A stretch of 64,000 nt of DNA from Synanceia verrucosa (GCA_029721515.1 CM056553.1:10495849-10559848), one strand, 5' to 3'. Counted from the first letter of the stretch, positions 37,771 to 50,255 are shown. Notes: generated from the letters alone by a model not told the origin. Made by a program: numbers and translations.

Positions 37771-39647
37771 CATGAATTCCTTCCCTCCTACGTGCTACAA
37801 TTTAATTATATTCGGCACATCTTGCAGTCCTGACAGGAACAGAGAGTTGCTATAGAGATGACCATGGCTCTGCTTGGAAATCCTTCAGAATAGTCTTCAC
37901 ACAACGTGCCCGACAGACACACAAACAACCACTATATGCAAACAAGCACAAGGAAGAGACTACCTTGCTATCAGTTTGTGCTGCAGATGCATGTGAATAT
38001 GCAAACATGTGTACAAAATGCCACAATCTCAATGGCTTGGGCAGCAAGCAGCAACAAACAAGCGCAGTATTGAGTCTGGACCATGCTCTTCTCAGGGATG
38101 CACCTTCGTCACTGTCCCCACTCCTCCCCCTCCCTCTCGGCGCCCTGGACCTGCAGACGTATCTGTAGGTGTCTTCTTCACAGCTCCTCCTCCTCCTCGC
38201 TGTCTCGATTGGTGCTTTGACAGCAGGCAGCACAGCAACAAAGAAAATCAATGGCAATGTGGCGGTCGTTGCTGCAGTCATTAGATACCCTTTTCTGATG
38301 GAAGAATGGACTGCATTCCTGGCCCTCAACACAGATCAGTTATCCTGAACAAAGTCAACAGGACGCCTCACACACTCACTTTCTGACCTTGTGCCTTTCA
38401 CTCTCCGTCAGCAATAACCTCATGTAGCGACTGCAGCAACTCACAATATGCTTCCAGTTGTGGTGCATTTTGAGATTGGATGCTGAGAAGAATTTTCACA
38501 GAGCGATTCCCCAGTCATACCACTGATTTACTCTCTGCTTTACAAATCAATAGTTATAATAGCCAGGCATTGGCAGCTGGCAGAAAGGAGGTCACAGATA
38601 TTTCAGGAACTGGTCTTTGTATCATGCACAATATACAGAAAAAAGCTTCAGCATTTTAAAAAGATCAGCTTAAACATGGCTGCTTACCATTTGGTAAGCA
38701 GAGGAACGCACACCAAACAATCACTTTTATGAGTCAAAGCATAAGCAACGAGACAATAACCTCAGAAGCACAAACATTCCAGTCAAGCAGAGACTTTCAT
38801 ACTTGATCCCAATACCAAAGAAATTATAGAAAATGCATAAACCAAGATTTCAAAAGTAAAATCTACTGAGTCAAAGAAGAACGAATCAAAGCTTTAGTTC
38901 AGTGATGTTTGCAGCTGAGCAAACACTCATGATAAATTTAAGAAGAGAAAAATCTTAAGTGCATCATTTGAAAGCGAGTCATCATGACATATGGCCATCA
39001 CAAAGCTGGTGTCTGTTGTGTTTCTTTAATTAATATATATTCATCTGTGCAGTGGATTACCAGGAATCTCTCTGTTATTAAAGCCACTGTGTGCAGATTG
39101 TTTATGTGAGCTTTTAAATTATTCTGATGGCAAGCTTTTAGTTGTGTAAAAATAAAACAGTCCCAGTGAAAATTGGTGGAGCACATGAGTTGCTTTCAGC
39201 AAATTCATCTTTGTCTGCCTCCCACAGTGTGATAGCACCACTGGGAGTGAAGAGGCCAGGCGTTTTCTAATTCTACCAGTAGTGAGTCACTTCAGTACAA
39301 GTCGACAATTTAAGAGAGGTGTCGAATGGGCAGTAGCAAGTAACTAGGATACATCACCTAAGAACCATGGAAGTCTGAACCAAAGAGGAGGACCGGCCGA
39401 CAAACCGTGTCTAAAATCCACAGGATGAACATACATGTTTCCCTACCAGCAGCAGCTCCCACTGAAGTCTGAACCACCTCCACTCACACATCTCAAATGT
39501 CACAAACAAAAACAAGAGATGCATCTGACAATTTCTGTCACTTTTTGAAACTCACAACCCGATATCCATGACCACAGTTTGGAAAGCGCTCCTTTTTCTC
39601 CATTCTGTCCACAGATACTTCTGTCATATTTCATGCCAACAAAGAAC
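37561..39647. other. gene-free stretch with A29 tract
   Basis: A pure A29 run lies at 37741-37769. The minus frame 37850-38332 (160 codons) covers a locally GC-richer patch and includes an arginine-rich segment, but it has no recognisable domain and is overlapped by plus-strand frames. I do not call it a gene. Confidence 0.45.
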
Positions 39648-39850
39648 GCAACAACACAAATTAATCAGTTAATGGATTCGATGTAAATTAACCAGCAATT
39701 ACTTTGATAATCAACTTATTGGTGTGAGACATTATTCAAGAACAAGTCAAAATTTTCTGATCCAGCCTCTTAAATGGGGGTATTTTTTGGTTTCTTTATT
39801 CCTTGTTGGCAGTAAACTGAATATCTTTTCCCTATTTGACTGTCTGACAA
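39648..39850. mobile_element. hAT-like ATTAGTCGA family, copy 2 (partial)
   Basis: AAATTAATCAGTTAATGGAT, then TTACTTTGATAATCAACTTA, CCAGCCTCTTAAATG and GGCAGTAAACTGAATATCTT follow the order of the left half of the same fish family as the 8241 element. The right half is absent. Confidence 0.6.
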
Positions 39851-39868
39851 TTAGTGTGGTCACATGGT

Positions 39869-40452
39869 AGGATCGTACTGGATTTCGCCAAATTCAGTGT
39901 TGCTACTCAGCTGGTGGTCTGTTCTAAAATCCAAGTACACATGGAGTTTGTTTAATTGAGATAATGGTCAGTGACCTGGCTGACGCCGCTATGATAGGTG
40001 GCGCTGTAGCCCTTTCAACAAGTGGTGTTAGAACTACTTCCCGTTTACGGCTACTTAACAATAACAATAAACTATCTGCCGACATGAACTCCGTCTCCTC
40101 GTCCATCCAAAAGTGAGTTGTTAATTCTTCGAAGCCGTGGTATCATTTGACTTTTCCAGCAACAACATATATGACCGTGTCTGCGCCTCCTTCCACTTTC
40201 GGGTGAAATCCCCGGCGGAAATTCTCGAGCATGCGCAGGACGGAAATATGACATCATTTTTTTTTTAAATTTTATTTTATTTGCACTATACAATAAACAA
40301 GTAAAGTTAACAAGTTCCAAAAGAAGCAGATTGTGCAGGTGAGATCAAAAAAACCTGATTTGATACCATTCAAAAGAGGCACAACGCAGATTAACAACAT
40401 CTTAAGTCAGGGGTTCCTATCATATTCGCGAATCTAGTCCCGATACGATCCT
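39869..40452. mobile_element. possible TIR element with AGGATCGTA ends
   Basis: AGGATCGTACTGGATTTCGC at the left is mirrored by the reverse complement of the right end, AGGATCGTATCGGGACTAGA. Between them are CpG-rich, non-coding bases including GATAGGTGGCGCTGTAGCC, a phrase similar to one inside the 28536 element. The ends align imperfectly and no target duplication is clear. Confidence 0.35.
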
Positions 40453-42062
40453 TAGCCTGTGCACATGAATTTGATAGGTTTTCAATGCCTTTATTATACG
40501 AAGCTCATCCATGCGTGATCCATTCGGCGTACACCCCAGACATAAAACAGCTGTGCTGCATCCCCACCTATGGCCCTCTCTGGGTGTCCTTTATGAATGA
40601 TAAAAGTTAAAACAGAGGATGTGCAGTAGGAGTGAGCGGGCCGCTCACAGGATTAACACTGAGGTTTGAGCGGGTCTCTATGCAGCATGAGGCATGACAG
40701 GCTAAGAGAAACATGGATAACAGTGCAAGTGTGTGTGTGTGTGCTTTAGCTTTTCATATGCGTGTCCGTGTCTCTTTGAATATCTATGGGGCAAAAAGTG
40801 TCCAGAGGAGCCGTGGCGAGAGAGTTATGGTGTGATGTCAGGTCTAATTAGCCAGCCTTGCCTCAGGCTCATTACTCACCGACCGCTGGGACGAGGAAAC
40901 AGGGAGAAGAAGAGGGGAGGGGAGAAAATGAAAAGGCCACATGGGGACCACTCACCACCATTTGAGCTTCATCTCCACTGCCTTCTCAATAGGAACGCGA
41001 CAAGACTTTGATAAGGGCACACACACCCCACTCAAGACCTCACATCATCATCCTCCTCCTGCTCCTTCATGCCTCCTCACGCTCCACACCTCCCTCCCAA
41101 CTCACAGCTGCCTCTTCAAGCAGCGGAGACGAAGTGGGGAAAAGAAGGGAAAAGTGTGGGCTGAATTAAGTTGATATGATCTGAGGATTAAAAAAAAAAA
41201 GAGGCTCTGCTGTTACCGTGGAAACACGTGTGTCCATGTTAAGGTTGATTGGCCGCACATCACCTTAATGATGAAGTGATTGTCAGCAAAAAATATATGA
41301 TTATGAAGAAAGCCCAGAAATTTTCAAAAGGACAGCAGTAAAGAAATGTGCTGTAAAAAATGCAGGTAATACCATTTTCCATCAAAATTAGCATGTACTG
41401 TAGCCTATATGCAGGTTCTTTAAATGCTGACAGAATAGACTCCTTTTACATTTCTAGTATACCTTTCTGTTTTTTTTTATCTTGTGTCCACACCAGAAAA
41501 CAGGGAGAATGATTCATTTTTCTTAAAATCTGTTACTGATTCAGTCTCTCTTTCAACCTAACTGGACCTGTGGAAAGACTAACAAAGATGGATTCGATGA
41601 GTTTCTGTCAAGACTGAATGTTGCTCTTTTCTTTCTTGGTAAAATAAAGGTTTATTTTGACCAAACCACAGTTGGTGGTTGTTGGAACACTGGAAGATTA
41701 TTAACATTAGATTTTATTTTACTGGTGGGTCTGAATGAAATATGATTTGACGATAAACAAGGTAAAGGTTTTGAGCATATTATTACACACTTTGTACTTG
41801 TACTTTGTAATGTCCAAATACCTGTTAATTTTATTCATTATATATTCATTTAATCACATGTCACACAGCGTTGTACTGGAGAAGGATCAAAAATTTAACA
41901 TGTTCTCCCAGCTGGTTCCATCACTGCCAATCAGAGCTGGAGCTGATAAATACCTCAACACCACTGCAAAGTGTTTTTATTCTCCTGGGAACAAACACTG
42001 ACTGCACAAACACAAGTGGGTGTTAGTGTTTATTCAGAGCAACATCCTTCGTCATTAAATTA
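40453..42062. other. gene-free stretch
   Basis: There is a (TG)n run at about 40730-40743. The frames have no recognisable domain. Confidence 0.5.
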
Positions 42063-42412
42063 CAGAGGATTTGGTACACCACCGATTTTGCTTAAGTTTT
42101 CCTAATTACAAAGAATGGAGAGGTCTGTAATTTTTATCGTAGGTACACTTCAACTGTGAGAGACAATCTTAAAAAAAAAATCTGAAAATCACTTTGTATG
42201 ATGCGTATTAATAATTAATGTGCACTGTATTGCATGAAATAAGCATTTGATCACCTAGCAACCAGCACCTCTCACATACCTGTTAATTTGTCTTGAAGAA
42301 GCCCTCATATTCTCCACTCATTACCTGTAATAACTGCACTTGTTTAAACTTGTTACCTGTATAAAAGACACCTGCACACACACTGAATCAGTCTGACTCT
42401 AACCTTTCCAGC

Positions 42413-43000
42413 ATGAACAAGACCAAAGAGCTGTCTAAGGACACCAGGGACAAAATTATAGACCTGCACAAGGCTGGGATGGGCTACAAGACAATAGGCA
42501 AGCAGCTTGGTGAGAACACAACAACTGTTATAAGAAAATGGAAGAAATTCAAGATGACTGTAAATCTCTCCATGCAAGCTCTCCTCTCACTGAGTATCAA
42601 TGATCGTGAGAAAGGTAAGGGATCGGCCCAAAACTACATGGGGAGGACCTGGTCAATGACCTGAAGAGAGCTGGGACTACAGTCTCAAAGGTTACCATTA
42701 GTATTAAAGATTAAAAGATTAAAATCCTGCAGCAGCAAGGTCCCCCTGCTCAAGCCAGCACATGTCTTAAGTTTGCCAGTGACCATCTAGATGATCCAGA
42801 GGAGACATGGGAGAAGGTCATGTGGTCGGATGAGACCAAAATAGAGCTTTTTGGTATAAACTCCACTCACTGTGTTCAATCCCAAGAACACCACCCCAAC
42901 TGTGAAGCATGGGGATGGAAGCATCATGGACTGTGGTGTTTTTCTGCAAAGGAAAAGCAACTAAGGAGTGGCTCTGTAAGAAGCATTAGAAAAGTCATAC
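42413..43000 (+). pseudogene. Tc1-like transposase pseudogene
   Basis: The start MNKTKELSKDTRDKIIDLHK followed by AGMGYKTIGKQLGENTTTVI and RKWKKFK is the N-terminal helix-turn-helix DNA-binding region of a Tc1 transposase. The frame then breaks. VMWSDETKIELFG (about 42818) contains the first catalytic aspartate of the DD34E triad, followed by NST and FSAKE. The text jumps to a TKEWLCKKH-like segment, skipping the part that should hold the second aspartate. The glutamate region is lost where the MITE sits. Frameshifts, an internal deletion and a nested insertion make it non-functional. Confidence 0.85.
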
Positions 43001-43001
43001 A

Positions 43002-43530
43002 GCGCTTTTCCACTACACAGTAATGGCACGGAATGGTACGGTAAACTATTGCCCAGTTTTTTTATGCTTTTCCATTACAACTGAGTACCTCATAGTCCCT
43101 CCTCAGCGTGGACGGGGTCTTCTTGAAACTGCCATGACGTCATTTACACAGACACAGAAAACCGGGAAGAAGAAGAAGAACAAAAACACTACTATCACAA
43201 ACAATGGAGGACACCACAGAGATCATGTATTTGTTGCTCACTCTGTGGCTTGGCATTGTTTTCTGCGATGCCATTTTCTCATGCAACAATAGTGAAGCAG
43301 TTTCCAGTTTTAAAAATGGCAGTGTCGAGTTGTGTTTGGCATTTACAATCTAGTCGGACGTCGCGCATCCAATGATGCTTCCAATGACGGCACTCGTTGG
43401 CCAATCAGTGTAAGGCAGTCGGCTGACGTCACAGTTTAGTATCGCTTCGGCTCGCTTAGAACCAAGGCTGAGGAGGTACGAAAAAGTACGTAGTACCAGG
43501 TACCAGGTACTAGTGGAAAAGTGCCAAAAC
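43002..43530. mobile_element. hAT-like MITE nested in the Tc1 element
   Basis: The left end CAGCGCTTTTCCACTACACA and the reverse complement of the right end (GGCACTTTTCCACTAGTACC) form imperfect inverted repeats around CTTTTCCACTA. The GGTACC/GTACGG-rich subterminal regions and CpG-rich interior (CTGACGTCACAGTTTAG) fit a known type of fish hAT-like MITE. Tc1 sequence continues on both sides, so this insertion is younger than the Tc1. A clean 8-bp duplication is not visible. Confidence 0.7.
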
Positions 43531-43750
43531 CGTGTAGAGCTGTGCCGAGATTGTAAACAAACGTTTGTATCAAATACAAATATTTCATGTAATAAATTGC
43601 AAAATAATTACTTAAAAGTCATACAATGTGATTTTCTGGGGGTTTTTTTAGATTCTGTCTCTCCAGTTGAATTGTACCGATGATAAAAATTTCAGACCTC
43701 CATTCTCTGTCAGTGGAAAACTTGTAAAATCTGCGGCGTATCAAATTTTA

Positions 43751-45324
43751 TTTTATTATTTATTTTCCCCATAACCTCCCTAACAATGCACTGCTGTTTA
43801 TTCACTCTTCTTGAAATAGGAAGCAAACAAATGCAGGAAAAAAACATACCTCTATTTGAACTACAAGTTTTAAAAAAAGTCAACAGTGTGTTGAAATCTC
43901 AGACACAGCTGAGCTCAATCTTTCATGACTTCACATCTAAACATTTGTCAATCCTGTCTGCTACTGTATTGACAGGGAATACAAATACCTGAAATAACAT
44001 CATTCCCTCTGGCAGTTTCATTTCATCTGCTGCCCATGTGTTGCCCTCTGGATCCATTTTCAACCCTGCTGCACCTCCTTTTGTACCAGGATGAAAAAAA
44101 TGTGTAATGCATCACTTTGCCTGGTGCAGAAACACAAACAACCTCTAGTTCATTTTCTGCTTTGTCTTTACTTGACATGTCCACAATGGCACAAGATCAT
44201 AAAAATTATGAAGGTATATTGACGGAATAAAAAATTGAGAGAGCAAAACAAATCCTTACAGCAGAATTAGATTTGTGAGCGACAGGAGGATGGGATCGTG
44301 AGCATAACAGATGATTTGAGCAGCAAGAGGAGCTGTGTAACTATATCAGAGACCGTGACAGATATTCTCGTAGTGATCACAGATGCTCGTCTACTTTTGG
44401 TCGTCTGAAACCCCTGAGAGCAAAATGAAACTGTGGAGAGCGTCACCTGTTCAATTTGACGTGGAAGTGACTGGTCATCCTGTCAGTCCATTCCCCCTAC
44501 TTTCAAAATAAAAGCCGGGATTTATATTTTTTAACCACCAGATAGATAGGGAGCAGTATTTGGTTGCTGTATTATCTTGACAGTAAATAACCTGATCTAT
44601 TTTTAAGCTATTAGTATTATGCATCAAACTAATGTAAAAGTAGTTATATATTCATAGCCATGAGCTTTCTGTGAACCTCTATTTCTAGTGTGATTTTCTC
44701 AACCAGATGTTGGATTTTCTTACTTCTTGAAATTCTGTTTTTATGGCTCATTTTAACAAGGAAAATTTATTGACTCATAATAAGAAAACATTTATGAATG
44801 AGGGTCATTGTTATTTCTGAGCAAAATGCTGCAATCAGAAATCAAATCATCCTGATATGTGGTTGTGTTTACTGTGATCTGGTCAGGGTCCATGTGGATT
44901 TCAGCAACGGTTAACAGTTCAAATAAAAAGGATGACAATAAATCTTCAATGGGCTTTGGCTTCACTCAAAATGCCAGCATTTTCACAACAACTGTTTTGC
45001 AAATCCAAGTTACACAGAGATGAGGGCGTCAGCTGGAGGACCCGAGAATTTGGCTAAATGTCATTCACAGACATTTAGTTCCAGGAAACTTACACTAATA
45101 AAATGCTTCAAATGTTAGATGCAATTAACAAAAAGTTCAACGGTTGTGGAGGTTATGATTATATAATACATAAACACAAAATAGAGTGAAAGATGACCTT
45201 CACATTTTATAAGACGGCAGTAATGCTGCCCTCACCATTTGCGGCTGTCAGACAGAGGTGTGAATGTGAAAAGTGAGTGTTCATGTGCATGAAAAGATCT
45301 GTGGAAAACATGTACTAAGATGAA
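43751..45324. other. gene-free stretch
   Basis: No exon or repeat recognised. Confidence 0.5.
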
Positions 45325-45688
45325 GGTTACTGACTATCCATCCATCCATCCATTTTCTACCGCTTATCCTCATAGGGTCGCGGGGGGGCTTGAGCCTATC
45401 CCAGCTGTCTTAGGGTGAAAGGCAGGGTACACCCTGGACAAGTCTCCACCTCATCACAGGACACATAGAGACAGACAACCACTCACACTCACACCTAAGG
45501 GCAATTTAAATTAGCAAATTAACCTAACCCCCATGCATGTTTTTGGATGGTGGGAGGAAGCCGGAGTACCCGGAGAGAACCCACGCAGACACGGAAAGAA
45601 CATGCAAACTCCACACAGAAAGGCCCCGGGCCGGGATTCAAACCCAGTACCTTCTTGCTGTGAGGTGACAGTGCTGGTTACTGACTAT
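45325..45688 (-). mobile_element. (GATG)-tailed retro-element copy B with target duplication
   Basis: The 338-bp body 45338-45675 is flanked by perfect 13-bp direct repeats GGTTACTGACTAT (45325-45337 and 45676-45688), the mark of LINE-type retrotransposition. The left end is (CCAT)4-5, that is, a (GATG)n tail on the minus strand, as in RTE-clade (Rex3-type) elements. The body matches copy A (24368/24945). No coding frame remains. It is either a severely 5'-truncated RTE or a SINE using an RTE tail. Confidence 0.85.
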
Positions 45689-46049
45689 ACTACAGTATAG
45701 AAAAAAAAAATCATCACAAACTCTGGGAAATGACTATTAAAATGTATGATTATCTTGGTGGATTTCAAGTCTGACTGGTTAACTCTGCCAGCTTTTTGCC
45801 CATTTTTAGTCATGTTTCAAGACCCACAGAATATGTTGTACTATGTCTCTATTTCATTATGATATCCCATTCTTGTTTTATCAGCGGTAGAGTAGAGGCC
45901 ACTCCCACCACTGCCCACTACTGCCTCTTTATTACTGCGATGGGCAATCCGATGGCGAAAAACATTTTTGACGTGTTATTACATCGATGGCACACAAGCG
46001 TTGGATTTTAAATGCCTTCGAAATATGTCAATTGCACTCAAAGAGTTAA

Positions 46050-46560
46050 TGGAAAGCAAAGCAAAGTTTCTATCAATCAATCCATTTTTATGTCACTTCT
46101 CTTGATAACAGTTGTTGTGGTACCAAGACCCAAATGTCCTTCAACATCATCCCTCAGTTCCTCTTGTAGAAAAAATATTAAAAGCAAGACAATAAATACG
46201 GTAAAACAAACAGACAATAAAGCGACCTTAAACAGACGCAGTAATACAACCACTGGACAGCACAATGTCAGCAAAAGCCAGTTTAAAATAAATTTGTCTT
46301 TAGCTGTTTTTAAAGGCATCATCAGAGACGGTCTGTAGGAACAAACAGTAAACCCAGTGGACAGAGTATGAGGCAGGGCAGAGAAGTAGCTACTTACCAT
46401 GCAGGGCTCTATATTTAAAACCAACACCCTTAAAATTAATCCTGAATTCAATGGGAAGCTCATGTAAAGAAAATAAAATTGAGTCTAGAATCTATCAGAT
46501 GAGAATCTGAGGGAGGTGAAAAACGGAATAAAGCAAACAAAATTTGCTCTTTTTGCTCTT
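46050..46560. repeat. possible non-coding part of a degenerate fish repeat
   Basis: GGGCTCTATATTTAAAACCA, then CCTTAAAATTAATCCTGAAT and GGGAAGCTCATGT, resemble phrases that I recall next to LINE-derived sequence in other fish repeats. It lies just beyond the RT fragment at 46840. Frames on both strands (46012-46338 plus, 46077-46463 minus) have no recognisable domain. Confidence 0.35.
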
Positions 46561-46839
46561 TGAAGGGTTCAGCAGCAACCAAAGTCAAAGTTTTGACTTT
46601 GTTCTGTGGTGATTTTAATTAGTGTGCCAAGGGTAGCACTTCCACTGATCTTCACTAGCTTGCATTGTGGGTCAACATAGACTGATTAAATACAACACAA
46701 TATCACTAAACTTAGGCTGTACAGCTGAAAAAAGGTGACCTGATCCACTGAGCAGCCTTAGGAGTCATTCACCAGAGACAAACGGTTTAATACTATTAGC
46801 AACAATGATATGAAATATTTTAATTCATTAATAATCTAA

Positions 46840-47310
46840 CCTAAGGGAACCATATTCAAGGCAAATAGTATAGGGCCCAAGATAGAACCCTGGGGCTCAC
46901 CACAGGAAATAACAGCAGTTTCAGATTAGAGCCAGGAGGAGAACCAGTCCAGGCGCTCCACAGACACCCACCTACTGCATGAGCCTTTCAGCCAGGATGC
47001 TGTGATCTTCAGTTACAAAAGGATCCAGCAGCACCAGCACAGAGCTTTCATTCACCCACATAAGAAGATGCCATTATGTCTTTTGTGAGTCAGAGAAGAG
47101 CAAATTCAGTTTGATACTTCTGACGGAAACCAGATTGGAATTTCTCTAAAATGTTGTGTGTGGTTAAAAGGGCAGTGAGCGGTTAAACAACAACAACGTT
47201 CTTTCTTTCTTTTATCTCAAAATGTTTGAGATGGATTGGATGTGGGTCTATAGTTTTTGGGCATGATTGGATCAATAATGGCTTATTTTTTGAGAGAAGG
47301 TTCAACAACT
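46840..47310 (-). pseudogene. decayed LINE reverse-transcriptase fragment
   Basis: Three RT landmarks occur in the right order on the minus strand but in different frames: KNYRPTSNPS (about 47230-47260, the NYRPISN motif), LEKFQSGFRQKYQTEF (about 47100-47150) and CGEPQGSILGPILFA (46904-46861, the conserved GVPQGSILGP motif). Between them a degraded VLLDLSAAF-like region falls near 47030, and WFSSWL near 46945. Frameshifts and stops interrupt it. The motif wording is closest to L2-clade LINEs of fish. The fragment is inactive. Confidence 0.78.
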
Positions 47311-48602
47311 GCATTACAAATAAGCTGATTTCAGGCAACTATTTACAATAGAGGCCAAGCTTTGACCTAAAAGATTCTACTGTGAAATAATTCATTGATA
47401 GTTTTTTCATTATTCATATTATTACAAGCAGCTTTCAGCACGTTTGCAGCCTGTACCTGCAGCCTGTACCTAAATCTCTGCTGTTAGTTAGGATCCTCTG
47501 TTCCTGTTTTCACTTTTATTTAACTAATTTGTGCATCATTTGTTTCCTCTTTTCCCACTGAAGGTTATAAAGCAGTCATTACTCATTCTTTCTGATCCAT
47601 TTCAACGATACTGGTCTGAATTCTGTCATAATTTGAAGAATATTGTTGCTAAATTACTTTACATTGTTCATATTCACATACAAAACAATGGTGATGACGA
47701 TGGGGTTGACTATACCATGAAACAAAGAAGCATGTTGCATTTAAAATGCAACAAACAACACCTGCAGCTTCATGAATGTTGTGCCATTTTCTCCTGAAAG
47801 GTATGATATCAATTTCTACATGCCATAGATGTTTGAAGTAAAAAAAATCCTGCTGTTCACACAATTTCCTTGACATTCCCAGCTAAAACGAAAAAGAATC
47901 AGATGAGAATGGATTAGACATTTAGACAACAAAACATGGATATTTTAGGTGGATCAGTTTTAATGATCACAGGCAATGAAACAGTCACAGCGGGGCTGTT
48001 TTCTGCTTTATGTGTTCAGTGAGCAGACAGTGGGCAGGAGAGCGGTGGTGTGCGACCAGAGGGGTGCGCTGCTAAAAAGAGTCCCCAATGGAGCTGCGGT
48101 ATTATCAAATGGTACTGCACAGACAGTGACCCACAAATATGGTGCTGTGTGGGGTCGGACTTCAGCCTGGAGTGGCTGCAGGCTACGTTTTGGTCCTGGG
48201 ACACCATGAAGCCGTTAGTGTCGTCTCTCCAGCAAGTCCTCTGCCTACCCTGTAGTCTCCTCCAGGTCAGTGTGCTTGAAACTACAGCAAAATCTAGGCA
48301 GCCAGGGGCTGAATCACTTAAGGGCTCCTAATTGAAAAGACTTCCTAAAGTCTCCATGGACAATATTGCCATGGAAAGCCTTATTTTGTTTCAGAAATGA
48401 ATGTGGTTTCTACCTTTGAGGTGTTGATCTACATTATTATCAGCTGCAAACATCAGAGGTCATGATCAAAGGAAACCAGATGGCATGTATCATCTGCAAA
48501 CAGGAAAGGTGTAATTTGAAACCAAACCAGTTGGTCGTTTATATATACTAAGAGGCATTAAAAACGCCACATTGTATTTTTTTCGATATTAATTTGAATT
48601 TT
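47311..48602. other. gene-free stretch
   Basis: The 47960-48300 patch is locally GC-richer with open frames on both strands, but it shows no recognisable protein. Confidence 0.4.
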
Positions 48603-49032
48603 CATCATTTATTGGATGACTTCACTTGGTATGATGCTGAACATGAATGAACAAAAGCAACAATAGAAAAATGAATCGACATGGATTACAAATGTCAGTA
48701 TCTTGTGTGATCGTCGTGGGTTAGACATGATGAGTGCGTTGATTTCGGCCACTGGAATCGCTTCCCACTCTTCCAAGAGTGCAGTACGGAGATCAGCAAC
48801 CGTCACCGGCAGTGGAATACGACACCGTACACGGCGATCCAGATTGTCCCAAAGGCGTTCAATCGGATTCATATCCGGGGAATAAGGCGGCCAGTCCATA
48901 ACCTGCACATTATGTCTGTGCATAGATAGTGCATCTGTGGATGCCAAAATGCCTGGCTACCCTCGCTTCGGTCATTCTGGATCTCAGCATACCAATGGCC
49001 TGCTCCCTCATGTTTGCTGCTAAGCGTGGCAT
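48603..49032 (-). pseudogene. internally deleted Tc1-like transposase
   Basis: On the minus strand an ATG at 49032 opens MPRLAANMREQAIGMLRSRM, then TEARVARHFGIHRCTIY, a helix-turn-helix N-terminus. After about 40 codons the sequence leaps, in another frame, to VMDWPPYSPDMNPIERLWDN and LDRRVRCRIPLPVTVADLRT, the segment holding the catalytic glutamate (PDMNPIE) of the DDE triad. Both catalytic aspartates and roughly 200 residues between are gone. It belongs to a different Tc1-like lineage from the 42413 element, judging from both ends. Confidence 0.85.
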
Positions 49033-50223
49033 GGTGGGTTTTTAAAGCCTTGACCAGTTGAGCTCAAATCACCAAAATACTCCACGGATGCATTAATGCA
49101 TTTCAGGTAAATTGATCTCCCCTGTTTGTGGTGGGTGCATATAAACAAACAACACAACATCATCCATCCACCAGACTGTGAAATATGTATCCAAACAATA
49201 GACTGGAAATTGGAATAGTGTTTTTCAGATGTATGCTCTGAAGTGTAGAAGTGGTCCAAATGTAATTAAAAGTTTGTGAGAGCGTAACCAGAAGTAATAT
49301 CTTGACCTCTCCTGAACGTCCCTGTGACTTTATCCTTCACTTGGACAGCCTGAGGCTCTCTCATGATGAAGATGAGCTTCGCCAGTGAAAACACTTGCAT
49401 ATATGCACACAGTTGTATTTCAGTCTAACGTGAAGTGATGCATGCAGTCCCACATGCAGAATCCAACACTCATCTCCTGGGCAGCATAAATCCAGTACTC
49501 TGTCTTTCTTTGTTTCCTCTCTCTATAGATGACGCACACACGGGTGCAAACTAATCCTTACCCAAAATGATGAAAAACAACTCTTGCCTGTTTCTTTGAC
49601 TTTCCTCTCAGGGCCATATTAAAGTGCAAGAATGAAACAATCCTTGCCAAATCTCCTGCGTTTTGAATAAGAGCATGAAAGACTACAGGGATAAGGACTG
49701 CCAGACTGAATTCCAGAGATACGTTTTGATGTCAAGGCTTTGTCGAAGCATGACGTAATCAGTCTGGAGAATGCAGAAAAGACAAGACTGGTATTCAGAA
49801 TAATGGCAGCCATAACGACTACAGATAAAAGAGCCAGGTGCTACTGAGGTATCATCCTAGCTCAGCACCTGCTTCACACCGTCAACTATCCACCCATCTA
49901 TCTGCAGCCCTGCACGCTACTCAGCTAATTAAACATCAGTGAAGCGATCTAAAGTTCATGTCTTTTACTTGTCAGGTGCATTTGCATATGGACTGAGATC
50001 TAAGAACAAATGAGTCTTTGAGGAATCCACTTAGTACTTCTAATCCATTAGTTGTAGAGTTGACACCTTGAATGCTTCATCGTAACCAGTATTTTGGGTG
50101 CAGTGGTTAACTCACTAAGCTTACTAAGCTGCTCTGTGTGAAGGTTTGTTGCCATGTTGTGAAATCTTCACAAAGATTCTAATACTCTTTTCTTATTTGG
50201 GATTTGTTCTTAGGTAAGGAATT

Positions 50224-50225
<2 letters not shown>
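49033..50225. other. gene-free stretch
   Basis: The first part may include the terminal region of the Tc1-like remnant; I could not define its inverted repeat. No exon recognised. Confidence 0.45.

Positions 50226-50255
<30 letters not shown>
50226..50255. repeat. (AC)15 microsatellite
   Basis: A pure 30-bp AC run. A (TG)n run follows 115 bp away. Confidence 0.97.

Larger units (their letters stand above)
42063..43750 (+). mobile_element. inactive Tc1-like transposon carrying a nested MITE
   Basis: Long terminal inverted repeats are visible. The left end (TTTGGTACACCACCGATTTT, GCAAAGAATGGAGAGGTCTG-like words, TTTTTATCGTAGGTACACTT) is matched by the reverse complement of the right end (TTTGATACGCCGCAGATTTT, GAATGGAGGTCTGAAATTTT, ATCATCGGTACAATTCAACT), for roughly 130 bp or more each. 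A TA precedes the left end. The interior carries a broken transposase (42413-43000) and a hAT-like insertion (43002-43530). It is a fossil and not mobile by itself. Confidence 0.85.

Noticed and set aside
37850..38332. 160-codon minus frame with an arginine-rich segment
   Set aside because: No recognisable domain, overlapping plus-strand frames over the same GC-richer patch, and no convincing splice context.
47976..48331. Possible exon in the GC-richer patch near 48 kb
   Set aside because: Open frames on both strands, but none gives a recognisable protein or well-placed splice sites.
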